Shown here: one piece after another, positions 14,883 to 22,965 of the stretch
Numbering within the stretch: position 1 is the first letter of the stretch
Layout of the letters: the number at the start of each line of letters is the position of its first letter
Source of the DNA: a virus
Length of the DNA: 49,719 nt
Virus record (IMG/VR): IMGVR_UViG_3300046819_000105
Location: 1 to 49,719 of that record
Strand: one strand, 5' to 3'
Notes under the pieces: generated by a model
Databases searched by the model: none
Told to the model about the DNA's origin: nothing
The model's input: the letters and a program-made list of their open reading frames with translations, nothing else
Program-made: the position numbers and the translations under genes

Positions 14883-15386
14883 ATGAGTTTAGTTGAACAT
14901 GCAAAGGCAGAGTTTCGTGCCGCAGGTTGGTGTGATGAGAATGGTAAGTTCAATGACGAGATGCAGCAACTTATGTGTGATCAGGTTATTGAACTGCTGA
15001 CTATTTTTGGTGAACACGGACATTCAGGGTCATCAGCACCCTACGCCATTGACCTGTTTTCTAAGTTGGCAAAGTTTGAACCAATTGCTCCACTGACGGG
15101 CGAGGATTGGGAATGGGTGACGCACGACTATGGCGAACCTGTCTGTCAAAACAAACGAGCAAGTCACGTTTTCAAAGATGATTCAGGTGCTTATGACATT
15201 AACGGTAAAGTGTTCTGGGAATGGTGTAAATCTTATGACACTGGCGAACCATTCAAGTCTTATTACACTTGTCGAGAAAGTCGGACTCCAGTAACATTCC
15301 CATACACACCAAAGACTGAATATGTGTATCGCCACAGTGATGCAGAACCACAATCGCCTGCACAGAACGAGGAAGGTTTTCTATGA
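14883..15386 (+). CDS. Hypothetical protein, 167 aa
   Basis: ATG 14883 with GGAG at 14873-14876. The N-terminal half is helical; a HSGSSAPYAIDLFSKLAKFEP segment and WEWVTHDYGEPVCQNKRASHVFK are features shared with a widespread phage family of unknown role. Coupled by ATGA with the following gene. Confidence 0.75.
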   Translation: MSLVEHAKAEFRAAGWCDENGKFNDEMQQLMCDQVIELLTIFGEHGHSGSSAPYAIDLFSKLAKFEPIAPLTGEDWEWVTHDYGEPVCQNKRASHVFKDDSGAYDINGKVFWEWCKSYDTGEPFKSYYTCRESRTPVTFPYTPKTEYVYRHSDAEPQSPAQNEEGFL

Positions 15387-15670
15387 CTGATGAAAAAATG
15401 GCAATGATGCAAGGTGAGATTGATAACCTACACCAAAAGATTGCCTTTCTTGAACAGAAGTTAAAAGAGTTACAGGAAAATAGAAGAATTCCTAGTAACC
15501 CGTGGGATGTTATTGGTCCAGGTTCATCACCTCCACAGGTCTACAAATACAAAACAGAGTGTACACAATGTGGCCTAAAGATGGATGGACCAATTAGTTA
15601 TAGTTGTCCACATAAGAATTGTCCGTGTGGACTAGGATCGCCTTGGTGCGGAACAGGAACAATATCATGA
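15383..15670 (+). CDS. Coiled-coil plus Cys-rich C-terminus, 95 aa
   Basis: Residues about 5-36 form a coiled coil (IDNLHQKIAFLEQKLKELQE). The C-terminus holds eight Cys residues (CTQCG, CPHKNCPCG, WCG) that could bind zinc. This makes it a likely small adaptor or nucleic-acid-binding protein. ATGA coupling on both sides. Confidence 0.7.
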   Translation: MTDEKMAMMQGEIDNLHQKIAFLEQKLKELQENRRIPSNPWDVIGPGSSPPQVYKYKTECTQCGLKMDGPISYSCPHKNCPCGLGSPWCGTGTIS

Positions 15671-15900
15671 TGTGTCTAATTAATTACCTATCGGCTTGCC
15701 GTAGGTTGAAAGAATGTGATAAATTTATACAATTGAATGGCAGCAACGATTTGCCTGAACAGATACTTGCTCAGCGTGATATGATTGCCTTGGAGAGAGA
15801 TTACTATCGTGATGAAACAATTGAGTTTGGTTTGTTTACATTCGGTGTAATTATGACTATCGCTATAATTGGACTTTTGTGGAGTTTATTTCATGTTTAA
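15667..15900 (+). CDS. Small tail-anchored membrane protein, 77 aa
   Basis: ATG 15667 overlaps the upstream stop. An N-terminal cytosolic helical part precedes a C-terminal membrane span (residues about 52-75, GLFTFGVIMTIAIIGLLWSL). The topology is that of a tail anchor. Function unknown. Confidence 0.65.
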   Translation: MMCLINYLSACRRLKECDKFIQLNGSNDLPEQILAQRDMIALERDYYRDETIEFGLFTFGVIMTIAIIGLLWSLFHV

Positions 15901-16144
15901 AAAATTTGGTAATTGGTTAAACACTAATGTTTACAAAATCGTAGGCACATTGATTGTGTTTGGTTCATGTTTCATTGTGTATAATCTAATTGATGTGACC
16001 CGCAAACCGCCTGTTATTGAGGTAACAAAGGGCAGTGTGCAAAACCATTTGGTGTGGGCAGCTAATGGTAAGTGTTATTTTGTTCGCCCATATTCTAATG
16101 AGACCGTATATCTAATTCCGGTCGATGATTGTGATAAACGTTAA
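15893..16144 (+). CDS. Membrane-anchored protein, 83 aa
   Basis: ATG 15893 with GGAG 8-9 nt upstream. One N-terminal span (residues about 14-33) and a periplasm-facing beta-rich domain (VWAANGKCYFVRPYSNETVY) with a Cys pair. It overlaps the previous membrane protein gene by 8 nt; the two may work together. Confidence 0.65.
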   Translation: MFKKFGNWLNTNVYKIVGTLIVFGSCFIVYNLIDVTRKPPVIEVTKGSVQNHLVWAANGKCYFVRPYSNETVYLIPVDDCDKR

Positions 16145-16153
16145 GGAGAAAAA

Positions 16154-16327
16154 GTGAAAACTGGTGCATATTTTAAGTTTCCTAGAGAGTTCAAGATGAT
16201 GCTCGCTACGATTGGTGACAGTCAACGTAGAGGTGAAACAAAGAAACTGTTTGTGCAAGCACAAGCAACATATGTTGAAAACAAAAACAAGCGTTTTAAA
16301 GAAAAGATTAATCTGGGAGATGAGTAA
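16154..16327 (+). CDS. Small basic protein, 57 aa, GTG start
   Basis: AAGGAGAAAAA sits just before GTG 16154, and the stop overlaps the next ATG (TAATG). The protein is basic (GAYFKFPREFKMMLATIGDS, RRGETKKLF). It matches the pattern of small T4-like proteins next to a DNA-binding neighbour. Function unknown. Confidence 0.65.
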   Translation: MKTGAYFKFPREFKMMLATIGDSQRRGETKKLFVQAQATYVENKNKRFKEKINLGDE

Positions 16328-16620
16328 TGAGTACATTTATTGAAGTGAACAGTGTAGAGAAAAACTGTAAGGTTATTATCAACCTTGATCAGATCATTGA
16401 GATTGCACCTCTAGCTGCCGGCGGTTGTGCTTTGTTTGTATCTGATAGTGCCGCTGTTGGTGGTAAAACAGCCGTCAAGGTTTCAGATTCATATGAATTG
16501 TTCCGTCAGTTTGCTATGCAGACAGTAAGTGCTGATGATATTGCTGCACGATTCCCAACTCGTGGTCGTGGTCGTCCACCTAAGGCACTGACACAAGAAG
16601 AAACCACTGACGAAGTTTGA
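16327..16620 (+). CDS. AT-hook-containing phage protein, 97 aa
   Basis: The N-terminal 65 residues form an alpha/beta unit (FIEVNSVEKNCKVIINLDQI). Near the C-terminus, RGRGRPPKAL is an AT-hook-like motif that would grip the minor groove of AT-rich DNA. It is the last gene before a stem-loop at 16639. A DNA-binding regulatory role is likely, the target unknown. Confidence 0.7.
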   Translation: MSTFIEVNSVEKNCKVIINLDQIIEIAPLAAGGCALFVSDSAAVGGKTAVKVSDSYELFRQFAMQTVSADDIAARFPTRGRGRPPKALTQEETTDEV

Positions 16621-16638
16621 TATGTTTGTGTGATATAT

Positions 16639-16660
16639 ATTGGGGTGGTGTCACCCCAAT
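16639..16660 (+). other. Perfect 9-bp stem-loop between operons
   Basis: ATTGGGGTG (16639-16647) pairs with CACCCCAAT (16652-16660) around a GTGT loop. No T-run follows, so it may be a transcript-stabilising or processing hairpin rather than a classical intrinsic terminator. Confidence 0.6.
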
Positions 16661-16698
16661 TCTAAAGGGTGATTTATAATAATAACGGAGATTATGCT

Positions 16699-17454
16699 TT
16701 GGCAATCAAAAAAAGAACACCTGAAACGACAGATACCGACCAACCAACACAGCATCCTAAAAAAACAAACGCATTGAAATTGAGAATAGACGATCTAAAG
16801 ACATTTGATCCTCTAACTGCAAACCAAAAGAAATTCTTTGATGCTTATAAGCAAGGCGACTACTTCATTGCTTTGCATGGTGTTGCTGGTACAGGTAAAA
16901 CATTCATTGCACTATACAAAGCGATTGAAGAAGTTTTAGATAAATCAAACCCTTTTAATAAGATCATTATCGTTCGTTCAGCAGTACCATCTCGTGAAGT
17001 TGGTCATCTACCAGGAGACCTTGATGAAAAGACCCAAATCTACCGACAGCCGTACCAACAAATCTGTACTACTCTCTTTGGAAGACCTGATGCCTACCAA
17101 CGGTTGGAAGAGCAACACCACATTGAATTTATTTCTACATCGTTCATCAGGGGTATGTCATTCGATGATGCAATCATCATCGTTGACGAAATGCAAAACC
17201 TAACCTACGAAGAAATCGACACAGTTATGACTCGTGTTGGTTATCGTTCTAAGATTATCTGGTGTGGTGATTATCGCCAAACCGATTTAAATAAGAAGAA
17301 GAATGACATGTCTGGTATTCTGAAGTTCTTTGATATTGCCATGCACATGCAGGCATTCACCCGTATTGAATTTACGGCTGATGATATTGTTCGATCCAGT
17401 TTGGTGAAGGATTATATCCTGGCTAAAATCCGATTCGAAGATAACAACACTTGA
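16699..17454 (+). CDS. phoH: PhoH-family ATPase
   Basis: A 251-aa P-loop protein: Walker A GVAGTGKT (about 61-68), VRSAVPSREVGHLPGD, Walker B DDAIIIVDEMQN and WCGDYRQTD. This is the PhoH-like family, a superfamily-1-type helicase relative often linked to RNA metabolism and phosphate stress and used as a marker gene for phages. GGAG at 16687-16690 lies 8 nt before TTG 16699 in frame. The nearby ATG (16694) is out of frame and GTG 16669 has no good site, so TTG is the likely start. A start this weak would limit expression. Confidence 0.9.
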   Translation: MAIKKRTPETTDTDQPTQHPKKTNALKLRIDDLKTFDPLTANQKKFFDAYKQGDYFIALHGVAGTGKTFIALYKAIEEVLDKSNPFNKIIIVRSAVPSREVGHLPGDLDEKTQIYRQPYQQICTTLFGRPDAYQRLEEQHHIEFISTSFIRGMSFDDAIIIVDEMQNLTYEEIDTVMTRVGYRSKIIWCGDYRQTDLNKKKNDMSGILKFFDIAMHMQAFTRIEFTADDIVRSSLVKDYILAKIRFEDNNT

Positions 17455-17479
17455 CAAAATATAACCTTTGAGTTATAAT
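17451..17479 (+). promoter_or_regulatory. Strong sigma-70 promoter
   Basis: TTGACA at 17451-17456, 17-bp spacer, TATAAT at 17474-17479: full consensus. It overlaps the end of the PhoH gene and would drive the genes from 17502, including the radical SAM enzyme. Confidence 0.85.
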
Positions 17480-17501
17480 GCCATTTTATCGGTTATAGGC
17501 G

Positions 17502-17717
17502 ATGAACATTCTGAAGTGGTCTGGCACAATCCTGTGTCTTATCGGCATAGCATTAACCAGTTATAACATCTACCCATTAAACATTTTCTTTAGTTTGGTG
17601 GGTAGTGTTCTCTGGACTTATGCGGCAATCCTACAGAAAGACAAACCATTATTCTTGGTTGAATTTGTTGCTGTACTATGTTATATTGGTGGCGTTATCA
17701 ATTGGATTAAATTATGA
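17502..17717 (+). CDS. Small three-span membrane protein, 71 aa
   Basis: Nearly all hydrophobic, with three spans (residues about 6-22, 28-45, 50-68) and motifs (SGTILCLIGIALTSYNIYP, GSVLWTYAAIL) seen in small membrane proteins of marine and freshwater T4-like phages. First gene after the consensus promoter. Function unknown. Confidence 0.75.
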   Translation: MNILKWSGTILCLIGIALTSYNIYPLNIFFSLVGSVLWTYAAILQKDKPLFLVEFVAVLCYIGGVINWIKL

Positions 17718-17968
17718 ATATCTTAAACACTCGACAGATGTCTATTCCACAAACGATCAATTCTAGTTTTAATTTCACAATGGTTAAACCACGCACATAT
17801 GAGTTTCGTGTTGCTGAAACTGTTGATGATACAGGTAAAATCATTAAAGTTGGTTTGCAAATTCAAGAATGGGAACACGATGAGTTTGGTTCTCCCAGTT
17901 TATATGCTGATTGGCGTGATGTAGACCGAGTAACTCTTAATAAAAATGGATTGATCGTAACAAAATGA
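17714..17968 (+). CDS. Hypothetical beta-rich protein, 84 aa
   Basis: ATGA overlap upstream and downstream. Mostly beta (TYEFRVAETVDDTGKIIKVG, LQIQEWEHDEFGS). It probably has a small beta-sandwich fold. No family recognised. Confidence 0.7.
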   Translation: MNILNTRQMSIPQTINSSFNFTMVKPRTYEFRVAETVDDTGKIIKVGLQIQEWEHDEFGSPSLYADWRDVDRVTLNKNGLIVTK

Positions 17969-18531
17969 ACATCTTTTACTTAGATCCTGATCCTGTATTG
18001 TGTGCTCAATACCACAACGACAAGCATTCAATAAAAATGGTGGTCGAATATGCTCAACTGCTTTCTACTGCTCATCGTGTTATCGATGGCACAGAAACGG
18101 TCCGTCTTTCTAAAACTGGCAGAAAGCAAAAATGGTTTGGTCTTGATGATAACCGTGATTCTCTGTTGTATAACGCCACTCATATGAATCATCCTAGTGC
18201 CAAATGGTGTAGGGATTCGGCAGCCAATTACAAATGGTTGTACAATCTATTTTGTGCATTGTGTGATGAGTACACCTATCGCTACGGTAAAGTCCATTTG
18301 ACCGATATGAAACTTCGGCATGTACTCTCACATGTTCCTAAAAACATCAGCAACAAAGTATTCATGCAACCTTGGCGTGCCATGCCTGATGATATGAAGA
18401 TTGATAAAGATTCGTTGGCTTCGTATCGCAACTACTATATAAATGGTAAGTCACACCTTTCTACGTGGAAAGGTAAAATTAATTCTCGTTCAATTCCGGA
18501 GTGGTACAATGCCAACCTATGTGTTTCGTAA
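17965..18531 (+). CDS. Conserved T4-like phage protein (DPDP...HNDKH type), 188 aa
   Basis: The N-terminus MNIFYLDPDPVLCAQYHNDK, followed by HSIKMVVEYAQLLSTAHRV, is typical of a protein present in most T4-like cyanophages and relatives. Later segments (MNHPSAKWCRDSAANYKWLY, DDMKIDKDSLASYRNYY) are also shared. Several His, Asp and Trp positions look catalytic, and a DNA-repair or nuclease role has been guessed, but I know of no demonstrated function. Confidence 0.75.
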   Translation: MNIFYLDPDPVLCAQYHNDKHSIKMVVEYAQLLSTAHRVIDGTETVRLSKTGRKQKWFGLDDNRDSLLYNATHMNHPSAKWCRDSAANYKWLYNLFCALCDEYTYRYGKVHLTDMKLRHVLSHVPKNISNKVFMQPWRAMPDDMKIDKDSLASYRNYYINGKSHLSTWKGKINSRSIPEWYNANLCVS

Positions 18532-18787
18532 TTTGGAAACAGGTGAAATGTATGAAGCCAAAATGTCATACAAAGACCTAGACCAATACAAGATTGATAA
18601 CAATGTTGAAACAGTAATTCTCGCAGAGAATCTGCCAATGATGAGTGATGCAAACAGAATGTCTGTACCTGGCACCAAGTCTGCCGACTCCACATTCGAA
18701 AAATATGTAATAAATCGTATCAAAGAAAGTGTACCAGGAAATACAATTAAAGATGGTCACAAAACCAAAATGAGTAGGGAGTGGTAA
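18509..18787 (+). CDS. FmdB-like small protein, 92 aa
   Basis: ATG 18509 with CGGAG at 18497-18501. It begins MPTYVFRNLETGEMYEAKMS, which resembles the FmdB-type regulatory family of T4-like phages that usually carries a zinc ribbon (MPTYxxxC). Here the Cys residues are missing. Followed by DLDQYKIDNNVE and a basic C-terminus (NTIKDGHKTKMSREW). Role unknown; it sits directly before the radical SAM gene. Confidence 0.65.
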   Translation: MPTYVFRNLETGEMYEAKMSYKDLDQYKIDNNVETVILAENLPMMSDANRMSVPGTKSADSTFEKYVINRIKESVPGNTIKDGHKTKMSREW

Positions 18788-18791
18788 TATA

Positions 18792-20231
18792 ATGTTATTT
18801 GAAATTCACGCTGAAAAAAGTAATGATGATAAGAAGGTCTTTTATTACGATAATATGACCAATGTCCTCAAGGATGCAGAAGGTAATATCTTTGAATGGC
18901 CTACTCGTCCAGATTATTCCCAAGAAAAGGAATACAAGGCATTTGATAAAGACCATCCACTGGTTAAGTCTAAAAATATTACACACCTAAAGATCCAGTT
19001 GGGACTTAGTTGTAACTATTCTTGCGACTACTGCTCACAAAAGTTCGTTGAACGACCAAAAGAAACCTCTAAAAAGGACATTGATGCTTTCTTGGAGAAA
19101 CTGGATGCCTTGTCGTTTGATGAGGATGCTGGCCTGAAAATTGAATTCTGGGGCGGTGAACCACTGGTTTACTGGAAGACCCTCAAGAATCTGGCTGAAG
19201 CAATTAAAGACCGTTTCTCTGGTTGGAAACGACCACCCGAATTCTCTATCATCACGAACGGTTCTATTCTGACCGACCAAATAATTGATTGGTTGATGAT
19301 GATGAATTTCACCGTGTCAATCTCTCATGATGGACCAGGTCAATCGGTTCGTGGTCCAGATCCATTTGAAGATCCTGAATCCAAAGAACGTGTCTTGGGT
19401 TTCTATCGTATGATGACCAGACTGAAAAAGGGTTTCAGTTTCAACCCAATGATGAATTCTAAAAACAAAAGTCGTAAGGCTGTTTATGATTGGTTTGTTG
19501 ATTTCACTGGCGATGAAAATGTTGTTCTAGGTGAAGGTGGTATTGTTGATGCTTACGATGAGGACGGCATCACAAACTCCCTGCAATCATTAGAAGAACA
19601 CTTTGAATATCGTAGAACCGCTTTCGCTGATATCTTTAGCACAGGTGGTCAGATTGGTTTCATTGGTCAATTAAACAAGATTGATGACTTTGTACGAAAG
19701 GTTCTCACACACTACCCAGCAAAATACTTAGGTCAGAAGTGTGGTATGGATGATGAGAATGTACTAGCTGTCGATCTTCGTGGTAATGTTATCACATGCC
19801 AAAACGTTAGTGCATTGGAAACTTCCAAGAATGGTGAATCTCATTTAGGTGGTTCACTTGATGATTATGATAATGTTAAAATCACTACGTCAACACATTG
19901 GTCTAATCGCAAAGAGTGTTCGGAATGTCCAGTTCTACACATCTGTAAAGGTGCATGTATGTTCTTGGACAATAAATTCTGGGATATCTCTTGTGCGAAT
20001 TCATATTCAGACAATGTTGCCTTCTTTGCTCTAGCAATTCAAGCAATGACAGGATACATTCCGACCCTGATTAAATCGGACACCTTACCATTAGAACGTC
20101 AAGACATTTTCGGTACAATCTTTGAACACAAGGAGAAACCAACTAAGAAAGTCATTCCAATTAAAGTTGTGAGTGAAGTGGTTGGTAAAATTGATGATGT
20201 TGAGGTGTATGGTAAGTCGAGGGTTGAGTAA
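18792..20231 (+). CDS. Radical SAM/SPASM enzyme
   Basis: A 479-aa enzyme. The radical SAM core has CNYSCDYC (Cx3Cx2C, Cys74/78/81) for the S-adenosylmethionine-binding cluster, and a GGEP motif (EFWGGEPLVY). The C-terminal region has a full SPASM signature: Cx13Gx4C, then Cx2Cx5Cx3C (CSECPVLHICKGAC), then a final Cys in DISCANSY, which would bind two auxiliary [4Fe-4S] clusters. SPASM enzymes modify peptides or proteins (PqqE, AlbA, sulfatase maturases). GGAG at 18778-18781 supports ATG 18792. The next genes are two desaturases and a Cys-rich protein. The substrate is unknown; the Cys-rich protein 1.5 kb downstream is an attractive candidate. Confidence 0.9.
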   Translation: MLFEIHAEKSNDDKKVFYYDNMTNVLKDAEGNIFEWPTRPDYSQEKEYKAFDKDHPLVKSKNITHLKIQLGLSCNYSCDYCSQKFVERPKETSKKDIDAFLEKLDALSFDEDAGLKIEFWGGEPLVYWKTLKNLAEAIKDRFSGWKRPPEFSIITNGSILTDQIIDWLMMMNFTVSISHDGPGQSVRGPDPFEDPESKERVLGFYRMMTRLKKGFSFNPMMNSKNKSRKAVYDWFVDFTGDENVVLGEGGIVDAYDEDGITNSLQSLEEHFEYRRTAFADIFSTGGQIGFIGQLNKIDDFVRKVLTHYPAKYLGQKCGMDDENVLAVDLRGNVITCQNVSALETSKNGESHLGGSLDDYDNVKITTSTHWSNRKECSECPVLHICKGACMFLDNKFWDISCANSYSDNVAFFALAIQAMTGYIPTLIKSDTLPLERQDIFGTIFEHKEKPTKKVIPIKVVSEVVGKIDDVEVYGKSRVE

Positions 20232-20956
20232 TGTCCTTTCTTGAGGTGGCGTTATATTCATTTATAACAACACATATGACGATTGTTTGTGTGTCCTTGT
20301 ACCTGCATCGGTACTTGACACACAGGCAGTTTGAATTGCACCCAGCACTAGAACACACTATGAGGTTTTGGTTGTGGTTTGCTGATGGTGTTGTATCCAA
20401 ACCTTGGGTAGCACAACACCGAAAGCACCACAAATATACAGATGTTCAGGGTGATCCACATTCACCGGTGTTATACGGTAATTGGTTGGTTGCAACCCAG
20501 TGTATGATACCAAACTTCGTTCGGTTATATCAGTATTTTGATACTGATTGGGCACTTGAACATTATGGTAAGGGAACACCAGACGATTGGTTAGAGAGAA
20601 ACATATACGCTAAATTGCCAAGATTAGGACTGATTCTATTCTTGTTAGTTGATATGCTAATATTTGGACCATGGATTGGACTGGCAGTGTGGATATTCCA
20701 CCTTTTTTATGTGCCTTTCTTTTCTACTGCTTGTATTTCTGGTTTTGCCCATTGGTTCGGTTATAAACATCCCGAATCAAAAGACAATAGTAGAAATCTG
20801 TTTCCAATCGGCATTATAATTTCTGGTGATGAATTGCACAACAACCATCATAGAGATCCATCAAATCCAAACTTTGCACATCGTTGGTTCGAGTTTGATA
20901 TTGGTTATCTGTACATTCGTATCTTCAGTATGTTGGGACTATTAAAGTTAAAATGA
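20231..20956 (+). CDS. Membrane fatty-acid desaturase, copy 1
   Basis: A 241-aa integral membrane protein with three histidine boxes: HRYLTH (HX4H), QHRKHH (HXXHH) and HNNHH, which hold the di-iron centre. This is the delta-9 acyl-CoA/acyl-lipid desaturase family. Hydrophobic segments between the boxes supply four spans, and the C-terminal FDIGYLYIRIFSMLGLLKL is typical. It overlaps the stop of the radical SAM gene (TAATG) and the start of a second desaturase (ATGA). It would introduce double bonds into host membrane lipids during infection. Confidence 0.9.
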   Translation: MSFLEVALYSFITTHMTIVCVSLYLHRYLTHRQFELHPALEHTMRFWLWFADGVVSKPWVAQHRKHHKYTDVQGDPHSPVLYGNWLVATQCMIPNFVRLYQYFDTDWALEHYGKGTPDDWLERNIYAKLPRLGLILFLLVDMLIFGPWIGLAVWIFHLFYVPFFSTACISGFAHWFGYKHPESKDNSRNLFPIGIIISGDELHNNHHRDPSNPNFAHRWFEFDIGYLYIRIFSMLGLLKLK

Positions 20957-21687
20957 TTGTGTTATACACATTGATTACTATGCACATAACAATCGTGTGT
21001 TTTAGTCTATACGTCCATCGTGGCATGGCACACCAACAATACAAGATTCATCCTGTATTGGCCAACTTTATGAGATACTGGTTATGGTTATTTGACGGAA
21101 CAGGAGTAAAAGAATGGGCGGCTATACATAGAGATCATCATACTCATGCTGACACAAGAAATGATCCACATATGATTTTCTATGATGGGTCGCTATTGAC
21201 AAGAGTAAAAAATACCAGTAGGATATGCCTAACTTGCATATTCAAAGGTTATCGTGGGTTTGCTTCTGACAAACAGATGAGTAAAGTGGAATATGTTCCA
21301 CAAGGTTGGATTGATCGACACTTGAGATTGGGCACATATATTCTGTTGGCACTCAACCTGTGTCTATTTGGATGGGCAGGAATCATTGCCTGGTTGATCC
21401 AAATATCTTGGGTGACTGTCTGTATGACTCTGATTGTTGCTATCGGTGGACATATGGTGGGTTACCATAGTGCATGGATAGATAATAGTAGAAACTTATT
21501 CCCCATAGGAGTAATCGCTTCAGGAGAAGAATTGCACCACAATCATCACAAACAACCAACGAGAGCGAATCTCCGTACAAAATGGTATGAATTTGACATT
21601 GGTTATTTGTACATAAAGTTTTTTAACATGTTGGGACTAATACAGTTCAAACAGCATTTTATAAATAAACAACACCAATCTATTTAA
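20953..21687 (+). CDS. Membrane fatty-acid desaturase, copy 2
   Basis: A 244-aa paralogue of the preceding protein with boxes HRGMAH, IHRDHH and HHNHH and the same C-terminal pattern (FDIGYLYIKFFNMLGLIQF). The two are diverged at sequence level but collinear, so this is an old tandem duplication. A different chain position or substrate for each copy is possible. A late promoter octamer lies in its last codons (21660). Confidence 0.9.
   Translation: MIVLYTLITMHITIVCFSLYVHRGMAHQQYKIHPVLANFMRYWLWLFDGTGVKEWAAIHRDHHTHADTRNDPHMIFYDGSLLTRVKNTSRICLTCIFKGYRGFASDKQMSKVEYVPQGWIDRHLRLGTYILLALNLCLFGWAGIIAWLIQISWVTVCMTLIVAIGGHMVGYHSAWIDNSRNLFPIGVIASGEELHHNHHKQPTRANLRTKWYEFDIGYLYIKFFNMLGLIQFKQHFINKQHQSI
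21660..21667 (+). promoter_or_regulatory. T4-type late promoter octamer
   Basis: An exact TATAAATA, the T4 late-promoter -10 element recognised by gp55 with gp33 and gp45, lies 38 nt before the ATG at 21698. It puts the Cys-rich protein in the late, virion-making class although the genes around it look early. Confidence 0.7.
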
Positions 21688-21697
21688 GAGTATAATC

Positions 21698-22600
21698 ATG
21701 ACAATACCTGCTTCTGGATCATTAGGCGTATCCGACATTAATGTGGAAATAGGACGAGCTTCGACCTATTCATCCGATCTGTCTTTTCTGAATAGTCTAA
21801 TCGTTGCTGGTCAAAGACCTGGGGCACCGAATATCAATTCGTTCTATTCAAAGGCATATTTCCAAAATAACACACAGGGCAACTGTAACAACGGTAACTG
21901 TAACTGTTCTGGAAACTGTGGTAACATACAATGTTCACAATGTTATTCTAGCCAATGTGTGAACTGTACTAATTGTGACGGCCAACAATGGTTACAATCT
22001 AACTGTAACTGTGCTTGCACATATAACTGTAATGCCAACCAAACATCATATAACTGTAACTGTGCATGTAATTGTTCTAAGATTATCTGTGCTAAACTGT
22101 ATGAGTTTGGTATGATGGATTATCGTGTTTGGGCTGCTGACCAACAATACGGTGAGTGGTTGAAGAAACATGACAGATCGGTGTTTAAGGGTTATATCAA
22201 GTGGGCTAAAATTGTTACCTCTTGGATGGATGGTAACGGTCCAGATTATATGGTTTGGATCAAAGATAAAGCACTGCGCTCAGCTGAACAAAAGAGAACA
22301 TCGACAGAGTGGGCTCAGAAGATTGGTTCACCATGGGCAGAACATATGGCCTATCTGATGGGTGCTTTGCCTAATGACAACCTTAAAGGTCGTGTGATCA
22401 TGACCATCGGTCGACCAATTTGTAAGTTTGTTAACCTGTTGCCTAAGAGAGCAAATCCAGGTACACTAACCACGTGGATGATGTGGTCGATGTTCTTCTT
22501 GACACACTATGTATCTGAAGGTTTTGTTAAAGCATCACGTTTAGGTAAAAAAATCAAATCAACCAAAGTGTTTAATGTATTACAAGGAATAGTAAGATGA
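21698..22600 (+). CDS. Asn/Cys-rich protein with virion-type N-terminus
   Basis: A 300-aa protein in three parts. Residues 1-55 (SLGVSDINVEIGRASTYSSD, ...APNINSFYSKAYF) match the N-terminal segment of tail-fibre and adhesin proteins of T4-like phages. Residues 60-131 carry 18 Cys, mostly in NC, QC and AC units (positions 63, 68, 70, 74, 79, 82, 87, 90, 93, 103, 105, 107, 111, 120, 122, 124, 126, 131). Residues 135-300 are helical, Trp-rich and basic. It follows a late promoter and lies among a radical SAM enzyme and oxygenases. It may be a virion or surface protein that is crosslinked, metal-loaded or chemically modified. Similar Cys-rich proteins occur in other environmental phages, without known function. 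Confidence 0.8.
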   Translation: MTIPASGSLGVSDINVEIGRASTYSSDLSFLNSLIVAGQRPGAPNINSFYSKAYFQNNTQGNCNNGNCNCSGNCGNIQCSQCYSSQCVNCTNCDGQQWLQSNCNCACTYNCNANQTSYNCNCACNCSKIICAKLYEFGMMDYRVWAADQQYGEWLKKHDRSVFKGYIKWAKIVTSWMDGNGPDYMVWIKDKALRSAEQKRTSTEWAQKIGSPWAEHMAYLMGALPNDNLKGRVIMTIGRPICKFVNLLPKRANPGTLTTWMMWSMFFLTHYVSEGFVKASRLGKKIKSTKVFNVLQGIVR

Positions 22601-22965
22601 CAGACATTCAAGATATCGATTTAAATAATGATGGTATACCTGATGCCGATCTTAATCAAGATGGTATCTTGACACAAGAGGAAATTGAACTATATCGTAA
22701 ACATGTTATTCAATATTTTGATAACCAACTTAAAAATGATATTCTAAATTTGAATGATGAAGATAAGTCTAGATTCTTTGAAATGGCTGAGAAGTATGCG
22801 GACATCTTTATGAAACTTTTCCATAAAGGTAACAATCTGTTTGAATACATACTTTATGGTGATGAACAATATTTTGCTAAACAAGACCCGCACGAAGGAA
22901 TTAATTGGGATTATGAATGTGATATCGTTAAACAATATAAACAGTGGAAAGAAACCCAACAATAA
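22597..22965 (+). CDS. EF-hand (calcium-binding) protein, 122 aa
   Basis: Residues about 8-36 contain two DxNxDG loops: DLNNDGIPDADL, then DLNQDGILTQEE. The second has Asp, Asn, Asp and a final Glu at EF-hand positions 1, 3, 5 and 12, a canonical calcium site. The rest is helical and acidic. ATGA overlap ties it to the Cys-rich protein, suggesting co-expression. EF-hand proteins are rare in phages; a role in virion stability or assembly is a guess. Confidence 0.75.
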   Translation: MTDIQDIDLNNDGIPDADLNQDGILTQEEIELYRKHVIQYFDNQLKNDILNLNDEDKSRFFEMAEKYADIFMKLFHKGNNLFEYILYGDEQYFAKQDPHEGINWDYECDIVKQYKQWKETQQ

